DNA of 54,750 nucleotides from Reyranellaceae bacterium (GCA_022844045.1 JALHMM010000038.1:1-54750); one strand, 5' to 3'. Positions 26,051 through 36,180 are shown, counted from the stretch's first letter. The notes: generated by a model from the letters alone, not told the origin. Made by a program: numbers and translations.

Positions 26051-29000
26051 TCCGCCGCCTGACGCAGCGGGGTGGGATCGCGGAAGGTGGCGAGCAGCGT
26101 GTCCCAGGCTTTGCGTACCTCGGCGACGTTGGCCTCCTTGACGTGGCCGTAGCCGCGAATTTCGTCCGGCAGGTTGGCCAGGCGCAGCGCGGTGGCGTGG
26201 TTGGCCGGCGACAGCTTGTTAAGGATCTCTTCGAGCGTCGCCTCGTAGTCGGCGATCAGCTGGCGCTCCATGCGGCGTTCCGCCGTCCAGCCGAAAACAT
26301 CGAGCTTGGTGCCGCGCAGGACCTTGAGGTGCCGCAGCACGCGGAATGCCTGCATCATCCACGAGCCGAACTGGCGCTTCACCAGATGGCCGGTCTTCTC
26401 GTCGCGGTCGGCGATCATCGGCGGCGCGAGATGGAACTTGATCTTGAAGTCGCCCTCGAACTGCGCCGCGATGGCGCGGGCGAAGGCCGGGTCGGCATGC
26501 ATGCGCGCGACCTCGTACTCGTCCTTGTAGGCCATCAGCTTGGCATAGTTTCTCGCCACCGCCTCGGCCAGGCCGCTCATGCCAGGAGCGCGTGACGCCT
26601 CGGCGGCGTGCACCTTGTCGATCATCGCGCTGTAGCGCAGCGCATAGGCGGCGTCCTGGTAGGCGCTCAGCAGCCCGACGCGCGCCTCGACGATCTCCGC
26701 CAAGCTGGTCGAGGTCTTGCGCAGGCGCGCGACCGGTGCCGGCGGCGCGACAAGCTTTTCGACCGCGGCGATGTCGTGCGCGGCGCGGCGGCCCCACAGG
26801 AAGGCCTGCTTGTTCATCTCGATCGCCGCGCCATTGAGCTCGATGGCGCGCTCGATCGCGTCTGAAGACATCGGCACCAGGCCCTTCTGCCAGGCGTAGC
26901 CCAGCATGAAGAGGTTGGAGGCGATCGAATCGCCCATCAGCGCCGTGGCGATCCTGTTGGCGTCGACGAAGGAGCAGGAATCGGCGCCGGCCGCCGCCTC
27001 GATCGACATGCGCAGCAGCCGGCCCGGGAACTCCATATTGGGATTGCGGGTGAAGTCGCCGGTGATGGTCTCGTGCGTATTGATGACGGCGTGCGTCACG
27101 CCCTTCTCGACCTTGCTCAGCGCATCCTGCGCGGCGGCGACGACGACGTCGCAGCCCAGCAGCAGATCGGCGCCGCCGGCGGCGATGCGCACGGCGTGAA
27201 TGTCCTCGGGTTGCTCGGCGATGCGCACATGGCTGATCACCGCGCCGCCCTTCTGCGCCAGGCCGGCCATGTCGAGCACGGCGCAGCCCTTGCCCTCGAT
27301 ATGCGCGGCCATGCCCAGCAGCGCGCCGATGGTCACCACGCCCGTACCGCCGATGCCGGTCACCAGCATGCTGAAGGGCCGCTCGCCGATCTTCGGCAGG
27401 GCCGGCTCGGGCAGGCTGGCCCAGCTGTCAGTGTTCGCTGTCGGCTTCGCGTCGGAGCCCTTGCCCTTGCGCAGACGGCCGCCCTCAATGGTCACGAAGC
27501 TGGGGCAGAAGCCGTTGAGGCAGGAGAAGTCCTTGTTGCAGCTCGATTGGTCGATGGCGCGCTTGCGGCCGAACTCGGTCTCGATCGGCACGACGGATAC
27601 GCAGTTCGATTTCACCGAGCAGTCGCCGCAGCCCTCGCACACCGCCTCGTTGATGAACACGCGCTTCTGCGGGTCGGGGAAGGTGCCGCGCTTGCGGCGG
27701 CGGCGCTTCTCGGCGGCGCAGGTCTGGTCGTAGATCAGCGCCGAGACGCCCGGCCACTCCCGCAATTCCTTCTGCACGGCGTCGAGATCGGCGCGGGGAT
27801 GGAAGGTCGTGACCGGCGCCCAGTCGAGGCCCGGCGGATACTTGTCGGGATCGTCGGTGACCAGGGCGATGCGGCCGACGCCCTCGGAATGCACCTGGCG
27901 GCTGATCTTCCACGGCGTGAGATCACCGTCGTGACGCTGGCCGCCGGTCATGGCGACCGCGTCGTTGAAGAGGATCTTGTAGGTGATGTTGGTCTTGGTC
28001 GCCACCGCGTGGCGGATCGCGAGATAGCCGGAGTGGAAATAGGTGCCGTCGCCGATGTTCTGGAAGATGTGGGGCGTGTTGGTGAACTTCGACAGGCCGA
28101 CCCACGAGGCGCCTTCGCCGCCCATCTGCGTGAAGCCCGTGGTCTGGCGGTCCATCCACAGCGCCATGTAATGGCAGCCGATGCCGGCCATGGCGATCGA
28201 GCCCTCAGGCACCTTGGTTGAGGTGTTGTGCGGGCAGCCCGAGCAGAAATAGGGCACGCGCGACATCGCCGGCGTGTTGCGCGCCGGAGCACCACGGCGG
28301 CGGGCCAAGGCCTCGAGCTTCTGGTTCAGCCGCTCGGTACGTGCCTCGATGCCGAGACGGTCGGCGATCACCTCGGCCAGATGCAACGGCACGATCTCGC
28401 CGCAGGTCGGCATCAGCGGCGCGCCGCTTTCGTCGGTCTTGCCGACGACACGCGGACGCCTGTCGGCCGGCAGGTTGAACAGCAGGTCCTTGATCTGCTG
28501 CTCCATCAAAGAGCGCTTTTCCTCGACCACGAGCAGCTCGCGCTTGCCCTCGGCGAAGCGCATGACGCCCTGCGGCTCGATCGGCCAGGTCAGGCCGACC
28601 TTGTAGATCGCCAGCCCCAGCCGGCGCGCCTCGTTCTCGTCGATGCCCAGCTCGTCGAGCGCCTGGCGCACGTCGAGATAGGCCTTGCCCGCGGTGACAA
28701 TGCCGAGCTTGGCGTCCGGCGCGCCCATGGTCACGCGGTCGAGCTTGTTGGCGCGCCAATAGGCGTGCGCCGCCGGCAGCTTGAACAGATGCAGGCGCCG
28801 TTCCTGCTCGAGGAAGTCGTCGGGGAAGCGCAGATTCAGCCCGCCCGGAGGCATCTCGAAATCGCCGGGCATGACGATGTTGATGCGCTGCGGATCGACG
28901 TACACCGAAGCCGAGGTATCGGCGGTCTCGCCGATCACCTTGAAGCCGATCCAGCAGCCGCTGTAGCGCGACATCGCCCAGCCATGCAGGCCGAGATCGA

Positions 29001-29538
29001 GGAAGTCCTGCACGCCGGCGGGATTGATCACCGGTATCATGGCGTCGACGAAGGCGAACTCGCTCTGATGCGCGATGGTCGACGACTTGGCCATGTGGTC
29101 GTCGCCGGCCAGCGCCAGCACGCCACCATGCTTCGACGTGCCGTTGATGTTGGCGTGCTTGAAGACGTCGCCGGTGCGATCGACGCCCGGGCCCTTGCCG
29201 TACCACATGGCGAAAACGCCATCGTATTTCGGGTCAGGCACCAGGTGGATCTGTTGCGTGCCCCAGATCGCCGTGGCGGCGAGGTCCTCGTTGGTGCCGG
29301 GGTCGAACTGGATGTGGTTCTTCTCGACGAACTTCTTGCCCTGCCACAGCGCCTGGTCGAGCCCGCCCAGCGGCGAGCCGCGATAGCCGGAGATGTAGCC
29401 GGCGGTGTTCAGCCCGGCGGCGAGGTCGCGCTGGCGCTGCATCATCGGCAGGCGCACCAGCGCCTGGGTGCCGGTGAGGAAAACCCGGCCTCGTTCCAGG
29501 GCGTACTTGTCGTCGAGGGTGACCGCGGCGATGGGCAT
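26047..29538 (-). CDS. Indolepyruvate ferredoxin oxidoreductase (fused alpha-beta)
   Basis: A 1163-residue 2-oxoacid:acceptor oxidoreductase that oxidatively decarboxylates aryl-pyruvates to acyl-CoA. The N-terminal part (GYISGYRGSPLGGLD, TNEDLAATA, YGKGPGVDRTGDVFKHAN) is the alpha-type domain. FCSGCPHNTST and GDGTYFHSGYLAIRHA...LFNDAVAMTGGQ bind thiamine pyrophosphate. A ferredoxin-like cysteine cluster (VCEGCGDCSVKSNC) lies near residues 633-645, and GIGGTGVVTIGALLGMAAH opens the fused gamma/IorB domain. The single-chain architecture is usual in alphaproteobacteria. Role: aromatic amino-acid or arylacetate metabolism. Its stop couples to the DUF429 gene. Confidence 0.95.
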   Translation of the reverse strand: MPIAAVTLDDKYALERGRVFLTGTQALVRLPMMQRQRDLAAGLNTAGYISGYRGSPLGGLDQALWQGKKFVEKNHIQFDPGTNEDLAATAIWGTQQIHLVPDPKYDGVFAMWYGKGPGVDRTGDVFKHANINGTSKHGGVLALAGDDHMAKSSTIAHQSEFAFVDAMIPVINPAGVQDFLDLGLHGWAMSRYSGCWIGFKVIGETADTSASVYVDPQRINIVMPGDFEMPPGGLNLRFPDDFLEQERRLHLFKLPAAHAYWRANKLDRVTMGAPDAKLGIVTAGKAYLDVRQALDELGIDENEARRLGLAIYKVGLTWPIEPQGVMRFAEGKRELLVVEEKRSLMEQQIKDLLFNLPADRRPRVVGKTDESGAPLMPTCGEIVPLHLAEVIADRLGIEARTERLNQKLEALARRRGAPARNTPAMSRVPYFCSGCPHNTSTKVPEGSIAMAGIGCHYMALWMDRQTTGFTQMGGEGASWVGLSKFTNTPHIFQNIGDGTYFHSGYLAIRHAVATKTNITYKILFNDAVAMTGGQRHDGDLTPWKISRQVHSEGVGRIALVTDDPDKYPPGLDWAPVTTFHPRADLDAVQKELREWPGVSALIYDQTCAAEKRRRRKRGTFPDPQKRVFINEAVCEGCGDCSVKSNCVSVVPIETEFGRKRAIDQSSCNKDFSCLNGFCPSFVTIEGGRLRKGKGSDAKPTANTDSWASLPEPALPKIGERPFSMLVTGIGGTGVVTIGALLGMAAHIEGKGCAVLDMAGLAQKGGAVISHVRIAEQPEDIHAVRIAAGGADLLLGCDVVVAAAQDALSKVEKGVTHAVINTHETITGDFTRNPNMEFPGRLLRMSIEAAAGADSCSFVDANRIATALMGDSIASNLFMLGYAWQKGLVPMSSDAIERAIELNGAAIEMNKQAFLWGRRAAHDIAAVEKLVAPPAPVARLRKTSTSLAEIVEARVGLLSAYQDAAYALRYSAMIDKVHAAEASRAPGMSGLAEAVARNYAKLMAYKDEYEVARMHADPAFARAIAAQFEGDFKIKFHLAPPMIADRDEKTGHLVKRQFGSWMMQAFRVLRHLKVLRGTKLDVFGWTAERRMERQLIADYEATLEEILNKLSPANHATALRLANLPDEIRGYGHVKEANVAEVRKAWDTLLATFRDPTPLRQAAE

Positions 29539-29781
29539 CCGTGCCTCCAGAACCCGGCTTAGGTCAGTAGAGCTAACCTTTCATCCGACCGGATTCAATG
29601 CGCAGCGCGCTGCGCCAAGAATTAAGACCGAAATCGCCAGCGAGGGGCGCCGACGCGACATCAGCTTGCGGCCAATGAAGGCCGGGGGAAAGAAAAGTTT
29701 CGCGGTCCTCGCTTGGCGTAGGGCACGCGCCTTGCCATATCTTGGCGCCGCCGTTGCAGTGTTCCGGAGTTCGCCCCCAAA

Positions 29782-31590
29782 ATGACCAAGACCTTCGCGC
29801 CCGACGGCGCCGCTGCCGCGCAGCTCGGCGACCTGCCGACCTGGGATCTGTCGGACCTCTATCCGGCGATGGATGCGCCGGTCCTCGAAGCCGACCTCAG
29901 GAAGGCGGAGGGCGACGCCAAGGTCTTCGCGGCCGATTACCAGGGCAAGCTGGGCGATCTATCGGGCGACGACTTCGCCACCGCGATCAAGCGCTACGAG
30001 GCGCTGCAGGAGAAGCTGGCGCGCATCGCCTCGTTCGCCTCGCTGCTCTATGCCGGCAACATGAGCGATCCCAAGATCGGCCAGTTCCAGCAGAACATGC
30101 AGGAGCGGGTGACCAACATCACCTCCGACCTGCTGTTCTTCACGCTGGAGATCAACCGGCTGGAGGACGCGGTCCTCGACGCCAGGAAGGCGGAGTCCGC
30201 CGCGTTGCGCGCCTATGCGCCGTGGCTGCGCGACGCGCGCGCCTTCCGCCCGCACCAGCTCTCCGACGATCTCGAGAAGCTGCTGCATGAGAAATACCCC
30301 AGCGGCAAAGGCGCCTGGAGCCGGCTGTTCGACGAGACCATGGCGCGGCTGCGCTTTCCCTTCGACAACGAGCAGCTGACCTCGGCGCAGATCCTGCACC
30401 GGCTGACCGACCGCGACGGCAAGGTTCGCGAGCGCGCCGCGCGCTCCTTCGGCACGGTGATGGGCGAGAACATCGGCGTCTTCGCGCTGATCACCAACAC
30501 CTTGGCGAAGGACAAGGAGATCGACGACAAGTGGCGGCGCTATCCCCGGCCGCCCTCGCAGCGCAATCTCTACAACGCCGTCGAGGACGAGGTTGTCGAC
30601 GCGCTGGTCTCGGCGGTCAAATCAGCCCATCCGCGCCTCTCGCACCGCTATTACAAGCTCAAGGCCAAGTGGTTTGGCGTCGACCAGCTCGACTACTGGG
30701 ACCGCAACGCGCCGCTGCCCGACGCCGACGACCGCATCGTGCCGTGGCAGGACGCCACGCGCATCGTGATGGATGCCTATCAGGCGTTCTCGCCGGAGCT
30801 CGCTCAGGTCGGCCGGCGCTTCTTCGACAACCGGTGGATCGACGTGCCGACGCGGCCGGGCAAGTCGCCGGGTGCCTTCGCGCATCCCACCGTGCCCTCG
30901 GCGCATCCCTATCTGCTGCTGAACTACCAGGGCAAGGTGCGCGACGTGATGACCCTGGCGCACGAGCTGGGTCACGGCGTGCATCAGGTGCTGGCCGGAC
31001 CGCGCGGCTATCTGCAGGCCGACACGCCGCTGACGCTCGCGGAGACAGCCTCGGTGTTCGGCGAGATGCTGACCTTCCGCTCGCTGCTCAAGGGCGCCCC
31101 GGACGAGAAGGCGCGGCGCGCCATGCTGGCGGGCAAGGTCGAGGACATGCTGAACACCGTGGTGCGGCAGATCGCCTTCTACGATTTCGAGCTGCGCCTG
31201 CACACCGAGCGGCGCAAGGGCGAGGTCACGGCCGAGCGCATCGGCGAGATCTGGCTCGAGGTGCAGGGCGAGAGCCTGGGGCCGGCGCTGCGCTTCCATC
31301 CCGAATACGCGCATTACTGGGCCTATATCCCGCACTTCATCCACTCGCCGTTCTACGTCTACGCCTATGCTTTCGGCGATTGCCTGGTGAACTCGCTCTA
31401 CGCGGTGTTCCAGTCGGGCACGGTGCCGGACTTCCAGTCCAAGTACCTCGCCATGCTGGGCGCCGGCGGCACGCTCCGGCACAAGGAGCTGCTGGCGCCG
31501 TTCGGGCTGGACGCCTCGGACCCGGCCTTCTGGAGCCGCGGTCTGGATATCATCAGCGGCTTCATCGACGAGATCGAAGCGGCGGGCTAG
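29782..31590 (+). CDS. pepF: Oligoendopeptidase F (M3 family zinc peptidase)
   Basis: A 602-residue cytoplasmic metallopeptidase. The zinc motif HELGH is at residues 394-398, with the third ligand Glu421 in LAETAS and VFGEML after it. The N-terminal helical region with DLSDLYPAMDAPVLEADL is typical of the M3B branch. It degrades oligopeptides of about 6-20 residues. The 243-bp gap upstream, divergent from the oxidoreductase, must carry both promoters. A family B mini-hairpin at 31599-31627 follows the stop and may serve as a terminator. Confidence 0.94.
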   Translation: MTKTFAPDGAAAAQLGDLPTWDLSDLYPAMDAPVLEADLRKAEGDAKVFAADYQGKLGDLSGDDFATAIKRYEALQEKLARIASFASLLYAGNMSDPKIGQFQQNMQERVTNITSDLLFFTLEINRLEDAVLDARKAESAALRAYAPWLRDARAFRPHQLSDDLEKLLHEKYPSGKGAWSRLFDETMARLRFPFDNEQLTSAQILHRLTDRDGKVRERAARSFGTVMGENIGVFALITNTLAKDKEIDDKWRRYPRPPSQRNLYNAVEDEVVDALVSAVKSAHPRLSHRYYKLKAKWFGVDQLDYWDRNAPLPDADDRIVPWQDATRIVMDAYQAFSPELAQVGRRFFDNRWIDVPTRPGKSPGAFAHPTVPSAHPYLLLNYQGKVRDVMTLAHELGHGVHQVLAGPRGYLQADTPLTLAETASVFGEMLTFRSLLKGAPDEKARRAMLAGKVEDMLNTVVRQIAFYDFELRLHTERRKGEVTAERIGEIWLEVQGESLGPALRFHPEYAHYWAYIPHFIHSPFYVYAYAFGDCLVNSLYAVFQSGTVPDFQSKYLAMLGAGGTLRHKELLAPFGLDASDPAFWSRGLDIISGFIDEIEAAG

Positions 31591-31598
31591 ACCTCATC

Positions 31599-31627
31599 TG
31601 TCATCCCTCGCTACGCTCGGGATGACA
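31599..31627. repeat. Family B minimal hairpin
   Basis: TGTCATCCC and GGGATGACA arms flank an 11-bp loop (TCGCTACGCTC). This appears to be an internal-deletion derivative of the 65-bp family B element: it keeps the outer ends and lacks the inner arms. It lies 9 bp after pepF and 18 bp before the next ATG. Confidence 0.85.
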
Positions 31628-31644
31628 GACAAAGGAAACGCCCT

Positions 31645-32553
31645 ATGCCCGAGCAACTCCCCGCCATCTGCCTGATCGCCATGCCCGGGCGACGTCGGCG
31701 AACCGTCGAATTGTGCCAGGAGGCGGAGAAGCGCGGCTTCAGCGGCATCTACGTGCCCAGCCCGACCGGCAACATGTCGCTGTGCGAGGCGATGTCGTGG
31801 AACACGTCCTCGATCACCTTCGGCACCTCGATCGCGCCGATCTACCAGCGCACCCTCGTCGATTTCGCGCAGAGCGCGGCGATGATGCACGAGGTCTCCG
31901 GTGGTCGTTTCCGCATGGGCATCGGCATCGCGCACGGTCCGTCCTACGTGCGCATGGGCGTGACGCCGGGCAAGCCGCTGGCCGATACCCGCAGCTTCAT
32001 CGAGAAGTTCCGCGCCGAGACCGCCTTCGGCCCGCTGCCGCCAATCATCATCGCCGCGCTACGCAAGAAGATGGTGGCGCTGTCGGGCGAGCTGGCCGAC
32101 GGCGTGGTCTTCGCCAACGCCGCGCGCTCGCACATGGGCCAGTCGCTGGCGGCGCTGCCGGTGGCCAAGCGCAACGACGCCAACTTCTTCATCGGCAACA
32201 TGATCCCGACCTGCGTCAGCGACGATGTCGAGGCGGCCAAGGCGGTCAACCGGCGCACGCTGACCAACTACGCCTTCCTGCCGAACTACCGGAACTACTG
32301 GAAGGAAGCCGGCTACGTCGAGGAGATGGATGGCATCGAGAAGGCGATCGCCGAGGGACGCCGCGACGACGTACCGAAATTCCTCACCGACAAGTGGCTG
32401 GCCGACAACACGCTGTTCGGCCCGGCGGCCAAGGTGCGCGAAGGCGTCGCCGCCTGGCGCGCGGCGGGCGTGCACACGCCGATCATCGTGCCGTCGTCGG
32501 CGGCCGGCAATCAGCTGAAGGCGATCGAGGAGACCTTCGCGACGTTCGGCTGA
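31645..32553 (+). CDS. LLM-class flavin-dependent oxidoreductase (luciferase-like)
   Basis: A 302-residue TIM-barrel of the luciferase-like monooxygenase superfamily using F420 or FMN. SITFGTSIAPIYQRTLVDFAQSAAMMHEVSGGRFRMGIGIAHG is the diagnostic FMN/F420-binding segment; ELADGVVFANAAR and GPAAKVREGVAAWRAAGVHTPII follow. Shorter than many relatives (about 330) but with all core segments. AAAGGAAA precedes the ATG. Substrate unknown. A second, distantly related LLM gene lies at 35152, on the far side of the decarboxylase. Confidence 0.88.
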   Translation: MPEQLPAICLIAMPGRRRRTVELCQEAEKRGFSGIYVPSPTGNMSLCEAMSWNTSSITFGTSIAPIYQRTLVDFAQSAAMMHEVSGGRFRMGIGIAHGPSYVRMGVTPGKPLADTRSFIEKFRAETAFGPLPPIIIAALRKKMVALSGELADGVVFANAARSHMGQSLAALPVAKRNDANFFIGNMIPTCVSDDVEAAKAVNRRTLTNYAFLPNYRNYWKEAGYVEEMDGIEKAIAEGRRDDVPKFLTDKWLADNTLFGPAAKVREGVAAWRAAGVHTPIIVPSSAAGNQLKAIEETFATFG

Positions 32554-32564
32554 AACGGCCTCGC

Positions 32565-34922
32565 CTATTCAGCGACCACGTAGGTGTGCAAACGGATGCG
32601 TCCAGACGCATCGACCTCGCGATAGACGCCCTGAATCTCGACCTCGAAGCCCGGGAATGTGTTGAAGCACGTCTCGAACATCTTGAGATAGTCGATCATC
32701 GGCTTGGCGCGCTCGGTGAGCCGCTCGCCGGGGACGATGGTCGCGATTCCGGGTGGATAGACCACGAAAGGTGTCGTGGCGATGCGGCCAACGATGTCGT
32801 CGATGGGCAGATAGTCGACATCGTTGCGCACCAGCTGGCGCGTCGCGTCGTGCGGCGACAGCACGATCTCCGGCAGATGGTCGGCCGAGAACTGCTTGGT
32901 CTGAAGCGCGCTGACGCCGGCCTGCCGGAAGAAGCGATGCATGTCGGCGCATAGATCGCGAAGCCGCACGCCGGCGTAGCGCGCCGGCCGTCGCCGGCAG
33001 AATTCGGGGATGACGTCTTCGAGCGGCGCGTTGTCGTCGTGCAGCTTCTTGAACGCGATGAGCCCGCTGATCAGCGTACCGGCCTTGCTGGCCTCGACGC
33101 CCGGCGTGAGCAGGAACAGGAGCGAGTTCAGGTCGTTCTTCTCCGGAACGATGCGGTTCTCCCTGAGGTACTGGGCGACGACGGGCGCTGGAATGCCGTG
33201 CTCGCTGTACGCGCCGGTCGCGCTGTCGAAGCCCGGCGTCAGTAGCGTCAGTTTGTTGGGATCGGTCATGGCCCATCCCGGTTCCATGCCGGCGAAGCCA
33301 TGCCAGGCGTTGTCCGGACCGAGCTGCCAGTGGGCCGGATTGGTGGCGAGCTCGTCGGTGCTCACGGTTTCCCAGGCGATGTCGTGCAGTTCGCCCGGGC
33401 GCGCCGGATCGGGCACGCTGATACGCTCGGGCACGAAGGGCTCGAAGAACCAGCGCCGTTCGGGGCGGGTTTCCTGCCCCTCGAATTCGCGCCGCGTCTG
33501 GCGGATCTTTTTGCGCAGCTCGATGCCGAGCCGGATCGTGTCGTCCCACAGCACCTCGCCCGAGCGGCCCTTCATCATCTGCGCGCCGACGTCCAGCGAG
33601 GCGAACAGCGGATAGAACGGCGACGTCGAGGCGTGCTGCATGAAGCTTTCGTTGAATCGACGGTGTTCGACCCGGCGCTTCTGGCCCTTGATGTGGCGAT
33701 CCTTCATGTGGATCTGCGAGGCCTGGGAGAAGCTGGCGAGCTGCTTGTGGGTCGACTGCGTGGCGATGATCCCCGGGGCGTCCGGCCCCAGGTCCGAGAG
33801 CCCCATCGCGAATCGCCCGGCATAGAGCGGGTGGAACTTCATGAACCCCGCCCAGGCCTCGTCGAACAGGATGTAGTCGCAGAGATGGCCGATGCGCTTG
33901 AGGATCATCTCCGCGTTGTGGATCGTGCCGTCGTAGGTGCATTGCTCGACGACGGCGACACGAAACGGGCGCGGCTTGCGCCACGCCTCGGGGTCTTTGA
34001 CCAGCGGGTGGGTGCGGATGCGTTCGCGCAGCGCCGCTTCATCGAACGCGTCCCAGCGCATCGGGCCGATCAGCCCCCACGCGTTGCGCGCGGTCGGCAC
34101 GTAGATCGGAATGCCGCCGCCAATCAGCAGCGCGCCATGATGGGCGGCCTTGTGATTGTTGCGGTCGAACAGGACCAGATCGCCGTCGGTGACCAGCGCG
34201 GTCAGCGCCACCTTGTTGGACGTCGAGGTGCCGTTGAGCACGAAGTACGTCTTCTCCGCGCCAAAGATCTTCGCGGCTTCCTTCTGCGCCTCGAGGGCGG
34301 GGCCCTCGTGGGTCAGCAGGTCGCCGAGATCGAGCACTGAGTTGTCGAGGTCGTCGCGGAACACCGCTTCGCCGAGATGCTCCATGAACACCCGACCGAT
34401 GGGGCTGCGGCTGTAGAACACACCGCCGTTGTGGCCCGGGCAGGTCCAGAGCTGGTTGCCTTCCTCCGCGTAGTCCACGAGCGCGCCGAAGAACGGCGTC
34501 TTCAGCGTCTCGGCATACTGCTTGAGACGGCTGATGAGGTTCCGGGCGATGAACGACGGCGTTTCCTCCGACAGGAAGACATAGCCGTCGATGAAGTCGA
34601 GCACCTCGACGGGCAGATCCTCGAATCGCTTGTTGCGCACCAGAAGGATGATCGGGAAATCCAGGCCGCGTCGGCGCATCAGGTTGATCAGGGCGGCGGT
34701 CTTGCCTTGGAGGCCCTTCTTGCTCCAGTCGACCATCATGCAGCCGATGGCGGCATCGGTCTTCACCGCGATCTCCGCGTCCTCGATTCGCCGTGCCTTG
34801 ATGACCTCGAAGCCCGCCCGCTGGATTTCCTCGACGATCTGCGTGAAGCGGACTCCCTCGAGATCGTCCGCGTCGAACGATGGCGCCGCGAATAGGAACG
34901 TGAAGCGTCTGAAGTAATCCAT
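32565..34922 (-). CDS. Orn/Lys/Arg decarboxylase (PLP-dependent)
   Basis: A 785-residue fold-type-I decarboxylase with the usual layout: an N-terminal receiver-like wing domain (residues 1-130), a PLP domain with HNGGVFYSRSPIG, NGTSTSNKVAL at 230-240, the aspartate in LFDEAWAGF (Asp354), and the Schiff-base lysine in STHKQLASFSQ (Lys393), then the C-terminal domain. It decarboxylates arginine, lysine or ornithine to a polyamine or precursor; the family does not let me say which. ATG 34922 is chosen because MDYFRRFTFLF starts the wing domain and the open frame upstream has no domain. The leader of about 230 nt may be regulatory. Confidence 0.93.
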   Translation of the reverse strand: MDYFRRFTFLFAAPSFDADDLEGVRFTQIVEEIQRAGFEVIKARRIEDAEIAVKTDAAIGCMMVDWSKKGLQGKTAALINLMRRRGLDFPIILLVRNKRFEDLPVEVLDFIDGYVFLSEETPSFIARNLISRLKQYAETLKTPFFGALVDYAEEGNQLWTCPGHNGGVFYSRSPIGRVFMEHLGEAVFRDDLDNSVLDLGDLLTHEGPALEAQKEAAKIFGAEKTYFVLNGTSTSNKVALTALVTDGDLVLFDRNNHKAAHHGALLIGGGIPIYVPTARNAWGLIGPMRWDAFDEAALRERIRTHPLVKDPEAWRKPRPFRVAVVEQCTYDGTIHNAEMILKRIGHLCDYILFDEAWAGFMKFHPLYAGRFAMGLSDLGPDAPGIIATQSTHKQLASFSQASQIHMKDRHIKGQKRRVEHRRFNESFMQHASTSPFYPLFASLDVGAQMMKGRSGEVLWDDTIRLGIELRKKIRQTRREFEGQETRPERRWFFEPFVPERISVPDPARPGELHDIAWETVSTDELATNPAHWQLGPDNAWHGFAGMEPGWAMTDPNKLTLLTPGFDSATGAYSEHGIPAPVVAQYLRENRIVPEKNDLNSLLFLLTPGVEASKAGTLISGLIAFKKLHDDNAPLEDVIPEFCRRRPARYAGVRLRDLCADMHRFFRQAGVSALQTKQFSADHLPEIVLSPHDATRQLVRNDVDYLPIDDIVGRIATTPFVVYPPGIATIVPGERLTERAKPMIDYLKMFETCFNTFPGFEVEIQGVYREVDASGRIRLHTYVVAE

Positions 34923-35121
34923 GGTGCCCTGGCCTCTGCGATGGAGATGTCGGTGTTTTCGATGAAGGTTTGGTGACAGGAGCCGCCCAAAATCTGTCAG
35001 GCGTTCCCGAATGCCTCGATCATCCATGCGCGCGGCGTTCCGTGGGATCGCGGCATGGCTCAAGTTCCGCCGAGTAGGGACACGATCTCGACGCGTGACG
35101 CGAGCTTGGCGATGGCGCGTT

Positions 35122-35142
35122 GGCGTTCTGTCGCGGAACGCC
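35122..35142 (-). terminator. Short stem-loop after the LLM oxidoreductase gene
   Basis: GGCGTTC (35122-35128) and GAACGCC (35136-35142) form a 7-bp stem with a 7-nt loop, 9 nt downstream of the minus-strand stop at 35152. No T-run follows, so it is at best a weak or Rho-dependent terminator, or the start of the decarboxylase leader structure. Confidence 0.35.
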
Positions 35143-35151
35143 CTGCGCCAG

Positions 35152-36141
35152 TCACAGCTTCGGCACCACCTGCTCGGCGAGCAGCCGAAACGTCTCGCGG
35201 CTGAGCGGGGCGCACATCAGGTAGTTCAGGTTCATCTCTTCGCGGAGCTGGGCGATGCGCTCGCGCACCGAGTCGGGCGTGCCGTGGATGATGACGTCGT
35301 CGACGTAGAAGTCGACCGGCGTCTTGCCGCGATAGTCCCGCGCGGTTTGCAACGTCTTCTGGTGCTGCGGGCCGGCATAGGCGTCGACCAGCCATTGCGC
35401 GCCGCGCCGCGCCACCGCCTCGGCTTCGGCCATCGTCGGCGCCAACGCCATCAGCCGCGCCGTCGGGATGTCGCGTCCCTGCTCGCTGAAACCGGCGGCC
35501 GCCAGGCGCTCGGCGTAGTGCCGGCGTTTGCCGGCCATATCGGCGAAGGAGCCGTGCGGATCCATCATGATCGAGAAGCCCTGGCTCGCCGCCCAGTCGA
35601 TCGCCGGGGGCGAGGTCGCGGCCATCCACACCGGCGGATGCGGGCGCTGCAACGGCTTGGGCAGCACCTCGACATTGTCGAAGCGGAAATGCGCGCTCTC
35701 GTGGTTCAACCGCTCCTGCGTCCAGGCCTTGAGCACGATCTCGACCGCCTCGCGGAAACGATCGGCGCTCTCCGCCGGCGGCACGCCGAAGGCGTTGAAC
35801 TCTGAGGGTGCGAAGCCGCGGCCGGCGCCCCAGCAGACGCGGCCGCCCGACAGCACGTCGAGCAACGCCACCTCCTCGGCCAGGCGCAGCGGGTGATAGA
35901 GCGCGGCCAGCGACACCGCGGTGCCGATCTTCAGCCTCTTGGTGCGCGCCGCCGCGGCGACGCCCAACATGTGCACCGAGGGGCAGACGCTGAAGGTGGT
36001 GAAGTGGTGCTCGGCCAGCCACACCGCGTCGAAGCCGGTGCGGTCCATGATCTCGATACGCTCAAGCGCGCGGCTGTAGACCTCTTCCAGCGGGCCGTGC
36101 CGCCCGGGCCAGCTGAAGAACTGCAGCACGCCGACTTTCAT
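35152..36141 (-). CDS. LLM-class flavin-dependent oxidoreductase (luciferase-like)
   Basis: A 329-residue luciferase-like monooxygenase. FDAVWLAEHHFTTFSVCPSVHMLGVAAAARTKRLKIGTAVSLAALYHPLRLAEEVALLDVLSGGRVCWGAGRGFAP is the canonical N-terminal half of alkanal monooxygenase-type enzymes, and HGTPDSVRERIAQLREEMNLNYLM closes the domain. FMN is the likely cofactor. GGAGGG is spaced well before ATG 36141. It is the upstream neighbour of the decarboxylase on the minus strand; a functional link is not evident. Confidence 0.92.
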   Translation of the reverse strand: MKVGVLQFFSWPGRHGPLEEVYSRALERIEIMDRTGFDAVWLAEHHFTTFSVCPSVHMLGVAAAARTKRLKIGTAVSLAALYHPLRLAEEVALLDVLSGGRVCWGAGRGFAPSEFNAFGVPPAESADRFREAVEIVLKAWTQERLNHESAHFRFDNVEVLPKPLQRPHPPVWMAATSPPAIDWAASQGFSIMMDPHGSFADMAGKRRHYAERLAAAGFSEQGRDIPTARLMALAPTMAEAEAVARRGAQWLVDAYAGPQHQKTLQTARDYRGKTPVDFYVDDVIIHGTPDSVRERIAQLREEMNLNYLMCAPLSRETFRLLAEQVVPKL

Positions 36142-36180
36142 GCATGACCCTCCGGATCTGGCCACGCGACCTTAGAACGC

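Noticed and set aside
29539..29781. Clear promoter for pepF in the divergent gap
   Set aside because: TTGGCG near 29713 and TATCTT near 29738 are spaced 19 bp apart, too poor a match to list as a feature.
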